The position numbers and the translations under genes were made by a program. A DNA stretch of 34,811 bases from an uncultured Lewinella sp. (GTDB taxonomy: Bacteria > Bacteroidota > Bacteroidia > Chitinophagales > Saprospiraceae): the NCBI GenBank assembly GCA_913057785.1, contig CAJXPD010000095.1:1-34811 (forward strand), read 5' to 3'. Positions 25,226 through 34,258 of this stretch are shown piece by piece (the stretch's first letter is position 1; each line of letters begins with the position of its first letter). The notes under the pieces are model-generated. The model did not search any database. It had not been told where the DNA came from and saw only the letters and a program-made list of their open reading frames with translations.

Positions 25226-26026
25226 TTAGGTAGTTTTATGCTGTTGTAAGTCAGGATTAATACTTTCTGTTAAGGTCTTGTATAATTCGACGAGTTCGGG
25301 GCGTTTTTCCTGTAAGATATCCAAGTGTCGTCGGATTGTATTCAAATCAGCGCGAACGGCAGGGCCAGTTTGAGCTTCTCGCGGACTTAAGCCTTGAACC
25401 TTTTGCGCCCCACCCAAGATCAACGGTCGCAGTAGATCAAAAGGAATCTCCTCTTCCCCCAGCCACTGGTCCATCAGATCATAAAGGTGATTACTGAAGT
25501 TGTTGACAAAAACTGCTGCGACGTGCAGCAAACTTCGCTGGTGATCATCTACCCGATAAACATGTTGGCTAAACTCCTGTGCCAACTGTTCAAGTTTTAC
25601 CAAGTCCGTTTCCTCATTTGCATCTACACAAATGGGGACTTCTGACAATTTGATGGGTTGGGATTTTGATAAGCTTTGCAAGGGGTAAAAGACTCCATAT
25701 CGACTAAAATGCCCCTGGAATACACTTCCGGGCGTTGCTCCTGAGGTATGGGCGATCAATTTACCATCTAAAAAGTGTAGTTGAGGTAGCAAAGCTTCAA
25801 TAGCATGATCGCTAACACAAAGCAAATAAAGATCAGCATCTTGATCTAGTTGATCCAACTGATCTGTGAAAGGACTAGCCAAATCTTTTGCTAGTATTTC
25901 AGCACTAGATAAGGTCCGATTGAATACTTGTGATATCTGCAGGCCAGCTTGCCGGAGCACCTTTCCCAAGACCGTTGCCATATTGCCAGCACCGATCAAT
26001 ACGATATGCCGAATGGGACCATTCAT
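25226..26026 (-). CDS. DUF2520 NAD(P)-binding protein (ProC/F420-oxidoreductase-like)
   Basis: The 266-aa protein begins with a Rossmann fold (HIVLIGAGNMATVL, residues 7-20) and a coenzyme-side strand ending at Asn36-Arg37 (VFNRTL), the latter hinting at NADPH. The second half is helical (LLHVAAVFVNNFSNHLYDL and GAQKVQGLSPREAQTGPAVR), with the family signature GPxxRxD of DUF2520 proteins. These resemble pyrroline-5-carboxylate and 3-hydroxyisobutyrate-type dehydrogenases, but no reaction is established for the family. It lies 25 bases after ccsA and 2 bases before the 93-aa gene. Confidence 0.88.
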   Translation of the reverse strand: MNGPIRHIVLIGAGNMATVLGKVLRQAGLQISQVFNRTLSSAEILAKDLASPFTDQLDQLDQDADLYLLCVSDHAIEALLPQLHFLDGKLIAHTSGATPGSVFQGHFSRYGVFYPLQSLSKSQPIKLSEVPICVDANEETDLVKLEQLAQEFSQHVYRVDDHQRSLLHVAAVFVNNFSNHLYDLMDQWLGEEEIPFDLLRPLILGGAQKVQGLSPREAQTGPAVRADLNTIRRHLDILQEKRPELVELYKTLTESINPDLQQHKTT

Positions 26027-26051
26027 GTCTATCAGTGCTTGAAAAATGGCA

Positions 26052-28919
26052 TTAATCAGTGGCTTTCATCGTCTTGATGCGATACCACATGCTCAGTCCC
26101 AGGCCAATCATCATAAGCAGCGATCCCAACCAAAAGAGATTGATCCCGGGAAACTCAATGGCTTCCAAAACCAGAAAATCATACCGGAAGGAATCTGTAG
26201 CCATTTCTAAGGGTACATTTTGAACGGGCGGTTCTTTGTATGCTACCATTAGGCTAACTTTCTCTTCCTTCGGATCTATGTTGGTCAGGCGGAAATGCAG
26301 TCCGTAAGCATTTAATTCATCTTTGATATTGAATGGTCGATTCTCCCGGATCAAATAAATAGGCTGAGCCTGAGCCACCTCACCACTTGGTAGCTGGATG
26401 TTAATCATTGCTCCAACCGCCAAATCTCCTTCTTCGGATGTATAGCTTGGGTGAGTTGGTTTGGTATTAAATCCACCAAACTGGAAATTGATGTCTCCCA
26501 GACTGAAGCGTTCCCCTTGGCTCAACTTGAATTCTGTATATTCGAGTTCCTCCTCTGGAGTCATGACCAAATTCAAGACATCCTGATGCAACCGAACTTT
26601 AGAACTCAATTCATGAACTTGTACCGGATAGTTATAGAGTAGTTGCCCTCGAAGAACCATTACCGGCATAACCGTGTATATGCTATCATCTCCGCTCATC
26701 CGAATACGCATTCTCGCCCCTAGTGAAACGTCTCCCTCCTCTGGTGTGTAGTCAGGGTGACTGGCTCCTCTGACTAACTCATCCACTTGCAGGCTGAAGG
26801 TTCGCAGCGAAAAGGTATCTCTATCTCTGATGGGAATGGTGTCAGTAAAAGTATAAGTTTCTTTCAAAGGGAGTTCATAGCGCTTGAAGTTGAGGCTATC
26901 TTCTCGATTTTTTCGGAATTCCGCATCTATTTCTATCTGCGGTAATGCGCGAATACTAGTGAAGATATCTCTTCCAAAGTAGTGCTTGGTGGATGGGTTG
27001 TAAACTTCGACTTTAGTGAAATTCTTATCATATAGAATATCAGGCGTTAGGTCGAATTCTTCTCTGACTTTTCCATCCGCCCCTCGTCGCTTATAATTTA
27101 CTGTGTAAGTCCTGGTGCGATTTTCCACTGTATCTTTCACATAGGTCACTTCATAGCCGCTCATTACCATCGTGTTGCCTTTGAAGAGCATAATGTTCTT
27201 CTGTGCAATGTCATCTTCGGCACCCTCTATCATACCTTCCATCGCGAAGGGGTTTGAGGATATATGGCGCTTATTCAAGCCAGAAGCAATGATCCCGACT
27301 ATCATCAGACCAAAACCGATATGCGAAAGGGTGGAACCTCCCAGCTTTAAATTCCCTTTCAAGAAACTTACTAGATAGTCGAGGTTGGCCACTACAGTAA
27401 ATATTCCAGAAAACAAAAGTACTAGGTAAGGAACGGTTCTGGCTGAAACCCAAAGAGTAGTCAAGAAGGTCAACAAAGCTGCTCCCAGTAAACTAATTCC
27501 AATATGTGTTAAAAACTTTCGCTTATGGCTAGCCCAATTCACACCTTTGTATCGCAGGAATTGAGAGGCTCCAGACAAGAGGCCGATAAACACGGCAATC
27601 CAAAGCTGATATTTGTTAAAGTGCTCAACCGGATCTGTAATAACACGCCCTTCATAAATGGGGTCGAAGTATTGTACAATCTTGTTGAAAACCGGCAAGG
27701 AAGTAGAGCCAGTAATTAATAAGCCCGAGAACAACAACACTAAGCTACCGATGAACATCCAAAACTCTCTTGAGGGAGTTGGTTCTTCCTTTTCAGGACC
27801 AGGGATGCTCTTGTATCTTCGGATCATCAGAACTAAAGGAATCAATACAAAGGTAGCCTGGAATAGTACTAACTGCCACTCTAGGCCCATCTCCGTAAAG
27901 GCGTGAACCGAAGTTTCTCCCAAAATTCCACTTCGAGTTAGGAAAGTGGAGTATAACACAAGGAGGAAACTTAGTAAGTAGAAGATGTAAGTGGTGCGAA
28001 TAGAATGATTGGTATTCTTAGCTACTAGATTTGTGTGAATACCGGCCACGAGAATCAACCATGGTACCAAGGAGGTGTTTTCCACTGGATCCCAAGCCCA
28101 ATAGCCGCCAAAGGTTAAGGCTTCGTAGGCCCAAGCAGATCCCATCAAGATACCCGTTCCAAGAATTGCTCCAGAGAAAAGCGCCCAGGGAAGGGCTGGC
28201 TTTAACCAGGCGGTATGTTCACCCTTCCAGAGTCCAGCTACGGCATAACAGAAAGGTATGGCCGTGGAGGCAAAACCCAGGAATAGGGTAGGAGGGTGGA
28301 TTGTCATCCAATAATTTTGCAGTGAAGCATTCAAACCGGTTCCTCCAATCAAACTCAGATAGTCAGCATTGGAAAAGATGGGCGCATCCATTACCTCTCG
28401 TAAAAGGAGCGTAGGATTACTTCCAATCTTCAGTGGATCATCCCCAAATCCTACATAAATTCCCAGCAGCATGGAGCTGAGAAGTACCTGGATCAGCGAA
28501 AGCACAGACATAGTAGGAGCTTCCCATTTCTTACCCACTCGCATCAACACAAAGCCCAGCACTACATGCCAAAACATCCAGAGCAAGAAGCTACCTTCCT
28601 GCCCCTCCCAAAACGCCGCAAAAACATACCGGAAAGGTAAGTCATCAGATACGTGGCCTTGCACATACTGGTACTCATAATACTTATTGATCATCACATA
28701 AAAGATGATCCCGATCACTGTGAATACACTGATTCCGTGAAGGCTGAAAGCTGCCTTACCCAGTTTCTTCCAGCTACCCTCATCGGCGGTATCGGCCTTC
28801 TGTGTGCCGAAGTAATACGCCACTGAAGCTAGCATTGCACTCACAAATCCCAGTAATATGGCTACGTGGCCGATCCGGCCTGGCCATAAATGCTCCCCTA
28901 TATATTGTATACTCTCCAT
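26052..28919 (-). CDS. ccsA: Cytochrome c biogenesis protein CcsA/CcmF type
   Basis: The 955-aa protein is a multispanning membrane protein that delivers heme to apocytochromes c. About 14 helices are readable in residues 1-550. The Trp-rich heme-binding loop is visible as GGYWAWDPVEN at 271-281, with conserved His61 and His209 (IHPP). A periplasmic region of about 370 residues follows, containing two related segments near 719 (SHPDYTPEEGDVSLGA) and 822 (THPSYTSEEGDLAVGA), then a last helix near 925-945. The family is the CcmF/CcsA heme handling proteins. It starts 3 bases after ccmE, so the two genes act together. No ccmABCD, ccmG or ccmH genes are in the window. Confidence 0.93.
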   Translation of the reverse strand: MESIQYIGEHLWPGRIGHVAILLGFVSAMLASVAYYFGTQKADTADEGSWKKLGKAAFSLHGISVFTVIGIIFYVMINKYYEYQYVQGHVSDDLPFRYVFAAFWEGQEGSFLLWMFWHVVLGFVLMRVGKKWEAPTMSVLSLIQVLLSSMLLGIYVGFGDDPLKIGSNPTLLLREVMDAPIFSNADYLSLIGGTGLNASLQNYWMTIHPPTLFLGFASTAIPFCYAVAGLWKGEHTAWLKPALPWALFSGAILGTGILMGSAWAYEALTFGGYWAWDPVENTSLVPWLILVAGIHTNLVAKNTNHSIRTTYIFYLLSFLLVLYSTFLTRSGILGETSVHAFTEMGLEWQLVLFQATFVLIPLVLMIRRYKSIPGPEKEEPTPSREFWMFIGSLVLLFSGLLITGSTSLPVFNKIVQYFDPIYEGRVITDPVEHFNKYQLWIAVFIGLLSGASQFLRYKGVNWASHKRKFLTHIGISLLGAALLTFLTTLWVSARTVPYLVLLFSGIFTVVANLDYLVSFLKGNLKLGGSTLSHIGFGLMIVGIIASGLNKRHISSNPFAMEGMIEGAEDDIAQKNIMLFKGNTMVMSGYEVTYVKDTVENRTRTYTVNYKRRGADGKVREEFDLTPDILYDKNFTKVEVYNPSTKHYFGRDIFTSIRALPQIEIDAEFRKNREDSLNFKRYELPLKETYTFTDTIPIRDRDTFSLRTFSLQVDELVRGASHPDYTPEEGDVSLGARMRIRMSGDDSIYTVMPVMVLRGQLLYNYPVQVHELSSKVRLHQDVLNLVMTPEEELEYTEFKLSQGERFSLGDINFQFGGFNTKPTHPSYTSEEGDLAVGAMINIQLPSGEVAQAQPIYLIRENRPFNIKDELNAYGLHFRLTNIDPKEEKVSLMVAYKEPPVQNVPLEMATDSFRYDFLVLEAIEFPGINLFWLGSLLMMIGLGLSMWYRIKTMKATD

Positions 28920-28922
28920 GAA

Positions 28923-29321
28923 TTAGCTTTCCTTTTCAGAACGAATATAAATCTCTTCGTCTTTGTATTTAGATGGGCACTTCAGCAACATGTCCGAGGC
29001 CCAAAACTCGTCTCCTTTCATCTCGCCGGTAACGACGATCTGTTCTGAAAGTTCAAAGTCTTGAGGTCTTGCCGCTTGTAGCACCACCTTACGCTCCTCT
29101 CCATTTCTATCTTTGATGAAGAAAGTAAAAAGATCAGGATTGATCTCTGGTTGGTAAACCATTTCCTTATCCACAGACAATTGTCCAGCGATTTTTACAC
29201 GACTACCTGATTCAATAGCATCCTGGAAAGTTGCGTAGGTAGTGGTGTCTTTGATAGCAGTGGTCAGGAGAAAAATCGCTGTTGCTATCATGACGATACC
29301 GACAATATGTATCTTTTTCAT
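28923..29321 (-). CDS. ccmE: CcmE-type periplasmic heme chaperone (Cys variant)
   Basis: The 132-aa protein has one N-terminal membrane helix (IHIVGIVMIATAIFLL) followed by an OB-fold domain in the periplasm, as in CcmE, which binds heme and passes it to CcmF. The residue that covalently holds heme, His in the canonical HxxxY motif, is Cys here: CPSKY with Cys115 and Tyr119. The Cys form is known from some other cytochrome c maturation (System I*) proteins. It is the first gene of the operon ccmE-ccsA-DUF2520-93aa, behind a promoter at 29338-29371. Confidence 0.92.
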   Translation of the reverse strand: MKKIHIVGIVMIATAIFLLTTAIKDTTTYATFQDAIESGSRVKIAGQLSVDKEMVYQPEINPDLFTFFIKDRNGEERKVVLQAARPQDFELSEQIVVTGEMKGDEFWASDMLLKCPSKYKDEEIYIRSEKES

Positions 29322-29337
29322 GGAGTTAGATTTTTTG

Positions 29338-29371
29338 CAAAGTTAAAAGCTTAGACACTTTATACAGTCAA
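29338..29371 (-). promoter_or_regulatory. Promoter of the ccmE-ccsA operon
   Basis: The minus strand reads TTG (29369-29371), a 23-base spacer, and TAACTTTG (29338-29345), a full TAnnTTTG match, 17 bases before the ccmE ATG. It is divergent from the ftsE promoter 29-57 bases to the right. Confidence 0.7.
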
Positions 29372-29399
29372 AATGTTGTCATAAGTAAAGCACAAATTA

Positions 29400-29430
29400 T
29401 TGTTTTATCTTAAGTAAAGCCTTAAGTTTG
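29400..29430 (+). promoter_or_regulatory. Promoter of ftsE
   Basis: TTG at 29400-29402, a 20-base spacer and TAAGTTTG at 29423-29430 form a complete promoter. The box overlaps an in-frame TTG codon at 29428, showing that the real start is the ATG at 29440, with almost no leader. Confidence 0.75.
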
Positions 29431-29439
29431 CTCACTATT

Positions 29440-30126
29440 ATGAGTAACCTCATTGTACACCTCAAGAACGTCAAGATTTTCCAGGCTAAGAATCTAATTC
29501 TGGAAAAGGTCAACCTGAAGATTTCAAAAGGGGAATTTACCTATTTGATTGGCAAAACAGGGAGTGGTAAATCCAGTCTTTTGAAGACTCTTTATGCTGC
29601 CCTTCCACTGACCGAAGGAGAGGGAAAAGTTGGAGCGTTTGACCTAAAAACGCTCAACCGAAAAACAATTCCGCTATTGCGTAGACAATTAGGAATCGTA
29701 TTTCAGGACTTTAACTTATTGAGTGATCGCAATGTTGAAGAGAACCTGAGGTTTGTCTTGAAAGCCACCGGTTGGGAAGACGCCGCTGACATTCAAAAGA
29801 GAATCACAGAAGTATTAGGGCAAGTCGATCTTCGCACCAAAGCAAGCAAGTTTCCGCACGAGCTATCAGGTGGGGAACAACAGCGCGTCGTCATAGCCCG
29901 CGCCCTCCTCAATCGCCCCGATATCATTCTCGCCGATGAACCCACCGGTAACCTGGATCCGGAGACCGCTGATGATATTCTCTTATTGCTACGCAAATTG
30001 GCTGAGCAAAATGATACGGCTGTCCTTTTTGCGACCCACGACTATCGCATCCTGGAGAATTTCCCGGCCAGGATTATCCGTTGCCTAAATGGGAAAGTAG
30101 TCAGTGAGGAAGAGCTGGAACTCTAA
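29440..30126 (+). CDS. ftsE: Cell division ATP-binding protein FtsE
   Basis: The 228-aa protein is the ABC ATPase of the FtsEX complex, which at the septum controls peptidoglycan hydrolases and divisome assembly. Walker A is GKTGSGKSS (38-46), the Q loop is in VFQDFNLL, the signature is LSGGEQQR (142-149), Walker B is IILADEP (162-168) and the switch His is His200. The ATG at 29440 is preferred over the upstream TTG at 29428, which lies inside the promoter. FtsX, usually next to FtsE, is not adjacent; the convergent neighbour is a CHAT protein with only 2 bases between the stops. A LolD-like lipoprotein-export ATPase is the main alternative. Confidence 0.85.
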   Translation: MSNLIVHLKNVKIFQAKNLILEKVNLKISKGEFTYLIGKTGSGKSSLLKTLYAALPLTEGEGKVGAFDLKTLNRKTIPLLRRQLGIVFQDFNLLSDRNVEENLRFVLKATGWEDAADIQKRITEVLGQVDLRTKASKFPHELSGGEQQRVVIARALLNRPDIILADEPTGNLDPETADDILLLLRKLAEQNDTAVLFATHDYRILENFPARIIRCLNGKVVSEEELEL

Positions 30127-30128
30127 TA

Positions 30129-33008
30129 TCAGGCAGCCAAACTACGTCTACGAATAAAATAACCTCCGATCAAGGTTAAAGCCGAGATTACCAATATCAT
30201 CTTCCATGGCATTCTGGCTTGACCCAGGTCTAAAGCTACCGGATCTCCCATTTGTACAAATGCAGCCCAAAAGAACGGGTGCTTCTTCACCTTGTCTGCA
30301 GAGGTAATGAAGTCCAACTTTGCTTTGCGAAGTGCCTTATCCTTAGTATATCCCTTCTTCAGATAATCGTAGAAATCAATCATTATCTCTGAAGTCGAGA
30401 AATCATCAACTGACCACAAGCTCATCACGGCGCTTGGACAACCCGCGTGCACAAAACCTTTGGAAAGGCTAAGCACGCCATCCCCCTTGACCAATTGACC
30501 ACTGCCTGTATTACACGCACTTAAGACAGCGAGATCCGCCGACAGATTGAGGTTAAAAAGATCCTGATTCACAATTGGATCATCCGCAAAGAAGACCTTG
30601 CTTTGCATTGGATTTGCCTCATCCATGCAAGCATGTGTGGCGAGGTGGATGATGCGATAGTGTCCCGCCTGCGCCAGGAAGGAATCCCGATTGGCATCCG
30701 ATCCGAGCATTACATTACCACCGAGTAGGGCTTGGATCCCTAGCACTTCCCGATCACTATTCTCTAAGTTGGCCAATTGATCTCCAGCGCAGCTCCTATT
30801 ATCGGCAATCGGAGCCGAGAAAGCTGGCGCATACCCGAGGAACAGCTGATCCGCTACAGATGTGCCCGGCCGCTGCCCCGCCTTAAATAGACTGGCAGAA
30901 TAGGTATAACCGATCGTATAGTCCTGGATCAGAAAATCTGGCTGCTCCGCGCTCCTTGACAGGAGTTCAAAAGGAATGAGATTTAAAAGGTCATCCGGTA
31001 CTATTAGCAGTCGGTTGATCTTAGAAGGTAAATGCTCAACCGCTTCAGCAAGATATTCGCGATAAATCGAGTGGATTTTCTCTTGGAATTCCGGGACCTC
31101 CTCGGTGTACAATTGCGGTTTTCTCGCCATCCGCTGAATTTCGCGGATATTCTCCTCGAAATCTCCCCCTTTCTCCATCTGATGCACCTTGACCCCGCCC
31201 TTGGTGATGGCAAAGAGGTACACCTTCTGCGTACCGACAAAATACTCCAAAAATGCAGTCCTGCGATCGATCATTTCCTCTCTGATGTCCTGAACGGTCG
31301 CCAGCCTAGTGTCATACTTCAGGCGATAGTACTTAGGATACTTTTCTTCAAATTGAGCGATCAATTGCTGATATTCTCGATTTAGTGTGTATAACTTGTC
31401 ATCCCATTCTTTAAGCTTTTCCTTATTGGGTTCTCTCTTCTTCTGATTGTTCTCCTCATTGATCTCTCTTTCGTAGTAGGCGATGTCCACCCTAAATTGC
31501 TTTTCCTTCTCAAGTAAAGAATCCGGAATTCCACTGACGGATTGTGCCATGCGCTCGTTCATCGATTCCAGAAGCAAGATTGCTTTATTGGATTCGGCGA
31601 AAAAGAAGGCCTTTTCCAGATACTGTTCATCCGCTGTAGCTGCATGTAGCGTCAAGGCAGCCTCAATGGCTTCCTCGTATATTTCCAAGGCATCCCCCGC
31701 CAGTCGCTGCTTGGAGCCCATGGTAGTGATATCCTCCTTGAGTTTTTTGATAAAGTTGTGTGTGAGCTGGTAAGTCTCCAGGCTTGCTTGAAGGTCTCTG
31801 ATATCCTTGGATTCTTGATATCTGAGATACAAAGCTCTGGCTTTTCCGCGGAGGGAGCGGATGATGTCGTATTCAAGGAAGCATTGTTCAACTTCGGGAT
31901 TGTAATGGACGTTCTTATCTTCAAAGCCTTGAGCAAGGTATGTGACTCCTTGATGAAAATAGTACACCGCTGAGTCCAGTTGTTTGTTGATTTGGTAGAT
32001 TTCACCCAGATGTGTACATTGCCGAGCAATGACCGGGTGGTTTTGAAAATTAGCATGAGTGATTTTTGATAGTCTAATGGCTTCCTTTGCAAATAGTTTA
32101 GCCTCTTCCAACTTTTTCGACTTACTCAGAATGTCTGCTTTAATTTCCATTGAAAGATACTTCCTGTAACTAGAATCGCCATGTTGAATATCCAGTGCTT
32201 GCGAAAGTAGCGCATGTGCCTGCGCTGAATTATTTAGCTGGAGGTAACAATCAGCTAATCTTTGTAATAACTGGATATGGAGTCTCTCTACATCCGTAGC
32301 TCTAGGTAACTCAATAACTAGTTTCTTGCTCCGATGGAACTGTTTTATTGCTTTATCATAGGCCTTCAAGTTTTTGTACATTAGGCCTAGGTAATAGATC
32401 ACCTCGCAGTTTAACAATAGACTTCCTGGATTAGGATCTTGCAGGTATGATAAGGCCCTTTCTAAATGATCTATTGCTCCACCGTAATCTCCTAATACAT
32501 CTTTGGTAAGAGCAATATTAGTTAGTAGTTGCGCCACAAATGTTCGATCATAATTTACATTTTCCAATATACTTAGTGCTTTTTGTTCAAATTGTAGACC
32601 TTCGGTTACTTGCCTTTTTGAATAGTAGAATGCACTTAGGTTTGTCAAACAAGTTCCGTAAAGCTCTGAATCGGTTCCAAGTTCTTTCTCGATTATGTTC
32701 TTTGCTTTGAAAAGACACTGGAACCCTAAACCAATACTGTCCTTCCAATGATACATTACTGCAAGATCAATAAGAGCGTCAGCACGTTCGGCATGTCTTT
32801 GGTCTGCGAGTAGCATTGGGAGAGCTTTCAGGTATAGAATTTGACCTTCATCGAACGCCCCATTAGAAACTTTGTCTTTTGCTAAACTAAATATTTCCAA
32901 ACTTGATAAAGTGGAGGGAACTTGTTCATCTGTAAATGAAATACAGTACAAAGCACCCGGAAGGATAGATGCTATGAATACTATCAAGAAAATTGCCTTG
33001 TTGCCCAT
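30129..33008 (-). CDS. Exported TPR-CHAT protease-like protein, membrane-anchored
   Basis: The 959-aa protein has a signal peptide or N-terminal helix (MGNKAIFLIVFIASILPGAL), TPR-like helical repeats from about 35 to 370, a charged coiled-coil stretch near 505-565, and a CHAT caspase-like domain at about 660-920. The catalytic dyad is visible as His792 in HLATHA and Cys832 in SACNTG. A last helix (MILVISALTLIGGYF) followed by RRR anchors the C-terminus. With both ends in the membrane, the TPR and CHAT parts should lie in the periplasm. CHAT domains cleave after activation by partner binding to TPR or other sensors; the trigger and target are unknown. The TPR half is AT-rich compared with the CHAT half. 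Confidence 0.92.
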   Translation of the reverse strand: MGNKAIFLIVFIASILPGALYCISFTDEQVPSTLSSLEIFSLAKDKVSNGAFDEGQILYLKALPMLLADQRHAERADALIDLAVMYHWKDSIGLGFQCLFKAKNIIEKELGTDSELYGTCLTNLSAFYYSKRQVTEGLQFEQKALSILENVNYDRTFVAQLLTNIALTKDVLGDYGGAIDHLERALSYLQDPNPGSLLLNCEVIYYLGLMYKNLKAYDKAIKQFHRSKKLVIELPRATDVERLHIQLLQRLADCYLQLNNSAQAHALLSQALDIQHGDSSYRKYLSMEIKADILSKSKKLEEAKLFAKEAIRLSKITHANFQNHPVIARQCTHLGEIYQINKQLDSAVYYFHQGVTYLAQGFEDKNVHYNPEVEQCFLEYDIIRSLRGKARALYLRYQESKDIRDLQASLETYQLTHNFIKKLKEDITTMGSKQRLAGDALEIYEEAIEAALTLHAATADEQYLEKAFFFAESNKAILLLESMNERMAQSVSGIPDSLLEKEKQFRVDIAYYEREINEENNQKKREPNKEKLKEWDDKLYTLNREYQQLIAQFEEKYPKYYRLKYDTRLATVQDIREEMIDRRTAFLEYFVGTQKVYLFAITKGGVKVHQMEKGGDFEENIREIQRMARKPQLYTEEVPEFQEKIHSIYREYLAEAVEHLPSKINRLLIVPDDLLNLIPFELLSRSAEQPDFLIQDYTIGYTYSASLFKAGQRPGTSVADQLFLGYAPAFSAPIADNRSCAGDQLANLENSDREVLGIQALLGGNVMLGSDANRDSFLAQAGHYRIIHLATHACMDEANPMQSKVFFADDPIVNQDLFNLNLSADLAVLSACNTGSGQLVKGDGVLSLSKGFVHAGCPSAVMSLWSVDDFSTSEIMIDFYDYLKKGYTKDKALRKAKLDFITSADKVKKHPFFWAAFVQMGDPVALDLGQARMPWKMILVISALTLIGGYFIRRRSLAA

Positions 33009-33298
33009 TATGTTTAATTCTTAAGCAAACCTGTAATGTAGTTGATGTAATTTCAGTCTTGATAAACTCTAAGTCTCAAGGTTATGGTTTTGCGTTGTGT
33101 TTTCAGTTGTTTTGTCCGAAACAACGACTTGCTACTTTCCTATCTGAAACTTGAGGGTTTTGGGCGCAATTCTGACTAGAAATGAATTTGAAGTCTTTAT
33201 CGATCTTTGCTTCACTATAATTACTATTTCTTGAAGCAAAGGTTCAAGAAGCTTACACTTTTCATTGGAATTGAAAGAATTCGCGTCTTTGTGTTGCC
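33009..33298. other. 290-base intergenic region with two hairpins
   Basis: An 8-base stem (33228-33235/33243-33250) lies 49 bases past the stop of the T9SS gene and a 7-base stem (33106-33112/33119-33125) lies nearer the CHAT gene; neither has a T tract. No full TAnnTTTG match for the CHAT gene was found; TAACCTTG at 33078-33085 on the minus strand is the nearest. Confidence 0.35.
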
Positions 33299-34258
33299 TT
33301 ACTCTAGAATAACCAAGGGTACAAGTTCATTGATAGCATGAGACCTTAGGGCTACATAATAGGTGCCTTTGGTCCACCCTATTGTGCTAATAGAAGTTTC
33401 TTCTGAATGTGAATCAACATACTTCATAAATACTCTTTGCCCCAAGCTTGTAAAAACCATTATTTCCAAATTACCTCTTAACGGATTTGTGATGTTAAAA
33501 TTTAATTGATGCCTTACTGGGTTAGGATAGATCCTGTTGTAGGAAGTTGATTCTGGAAAACGTTCAGTAATTGACTGTTGTGGTAAATCTTTGACCATGT
33601 AACCTGCATCCTCCTCATCCAAAGATTCAATAATATTACTGTAACTTTGATTGAAAGATACTTTTTCGCCTTCAACGTCTTCTTTATTTTGATGATAAAT
33701 ATCGTTTAGTTGAAAGCAGCATATTTCTATAAAACTTGATAACACATTACTTCCGTTTTGTAGGTCAGCGTGTTGGAAAATATCTGCATCTGATGTTAAC
33801 TCTGAATCGTTATGGAAGACTTTATAGGTAATTGGTAAGTCACTTGCTAAGTCTTGGCCATTTAAACGGAAGCAATTTATCTTTAGGGATTGGGTAGATA
33901 CCAGATTTAGGTTTATTTGAACCTGGATTTTCCCAAAGAGGAGATGTGGCTGGTTAGGTATCGGAGCTAAAAGGCTTTCATCAATTGCTTCAGATTCACC
34001 TAGTTCATTATCAAATTCATCAAAGGCTTTAATCTTTAGGGGGAATAACTGTTCACTTACTTTTAATTGTAAGATTGTAAACTCTAATTCTCGACCCACG
34101 ACATTGCTGGAGTTTGATGAATTTGAGCCGACTTCTTCACAAGGATCATAGCCTTTTTCAGAGGTTTTTAAAACTAGGTTCGTACTTAATCCAGTTGAAT
34201 AAACTGTCAAATTCAAAATTAGAATCTGGAATGCTGTTTTGAGTTTTGCGAACTTCAT
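33299..34258 (-). CDS. Small secreted protein with T9SS sorting domain
   Basis: I start at the ATG at 34258, which opens a signal-peptide-like MKFAKLKTAFQILILNLTVYS; the frame is open to 34330 but the added residues look like noise. The 320-aa product has no domain I recognise in residues 25-245, which are rich in Asn, Ser and acidic residues with two Cys pairs (CF, CCF). The last 75 residues (IYPNPVRHQLNFNITNP, then KGTYYVALRS) are a T9SS type A sorting domain, so it should be secreted or surface-bound. It lies upstream of the CHAT gene on the same strand, but 290 bases apart. Its DNA is AT-rich (20 of 60 bases G or C in one sampled line). Confidence 0.72.
   Translation of the reverse strand: MKFAKLKTAFQILILNLTVYSTGLSTNLVLKTSEKGYDPCEEVGSNSSNSSNVVGRELEFTILQLKVSEQLFPLKIKAFDEFDNELGESEAIDESLLAPIPNQPHLLFGKIQVQINLNLVSTQSLKINCFRLNGQDLASDLPITYKVFHNDSELTSDADIFQHADLQNGSNVLSSFIEICCFQLNDIYHQNKEDVEGEKVSFNQSYSNIIESLDEEDAGYMVKDLPQQSITERFPESTSYNRIYPNPVRHQLNFNITNPLRGNLEIMVFTSLGQRVFMKYVDSHSEETSISTIGWTKGTYYVALRSHAINELVPLVILE

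Noticed and set aside
29428..29439. TTG start of ftsE
   Set aside because: It is part of the -7 promoter box; the ATG at 29440 fits the family N-terminus.
33106..33125. Hairpin as a rho-independent terminator
   Set aside because: The stem has only seven pairs and no T run on either strand.
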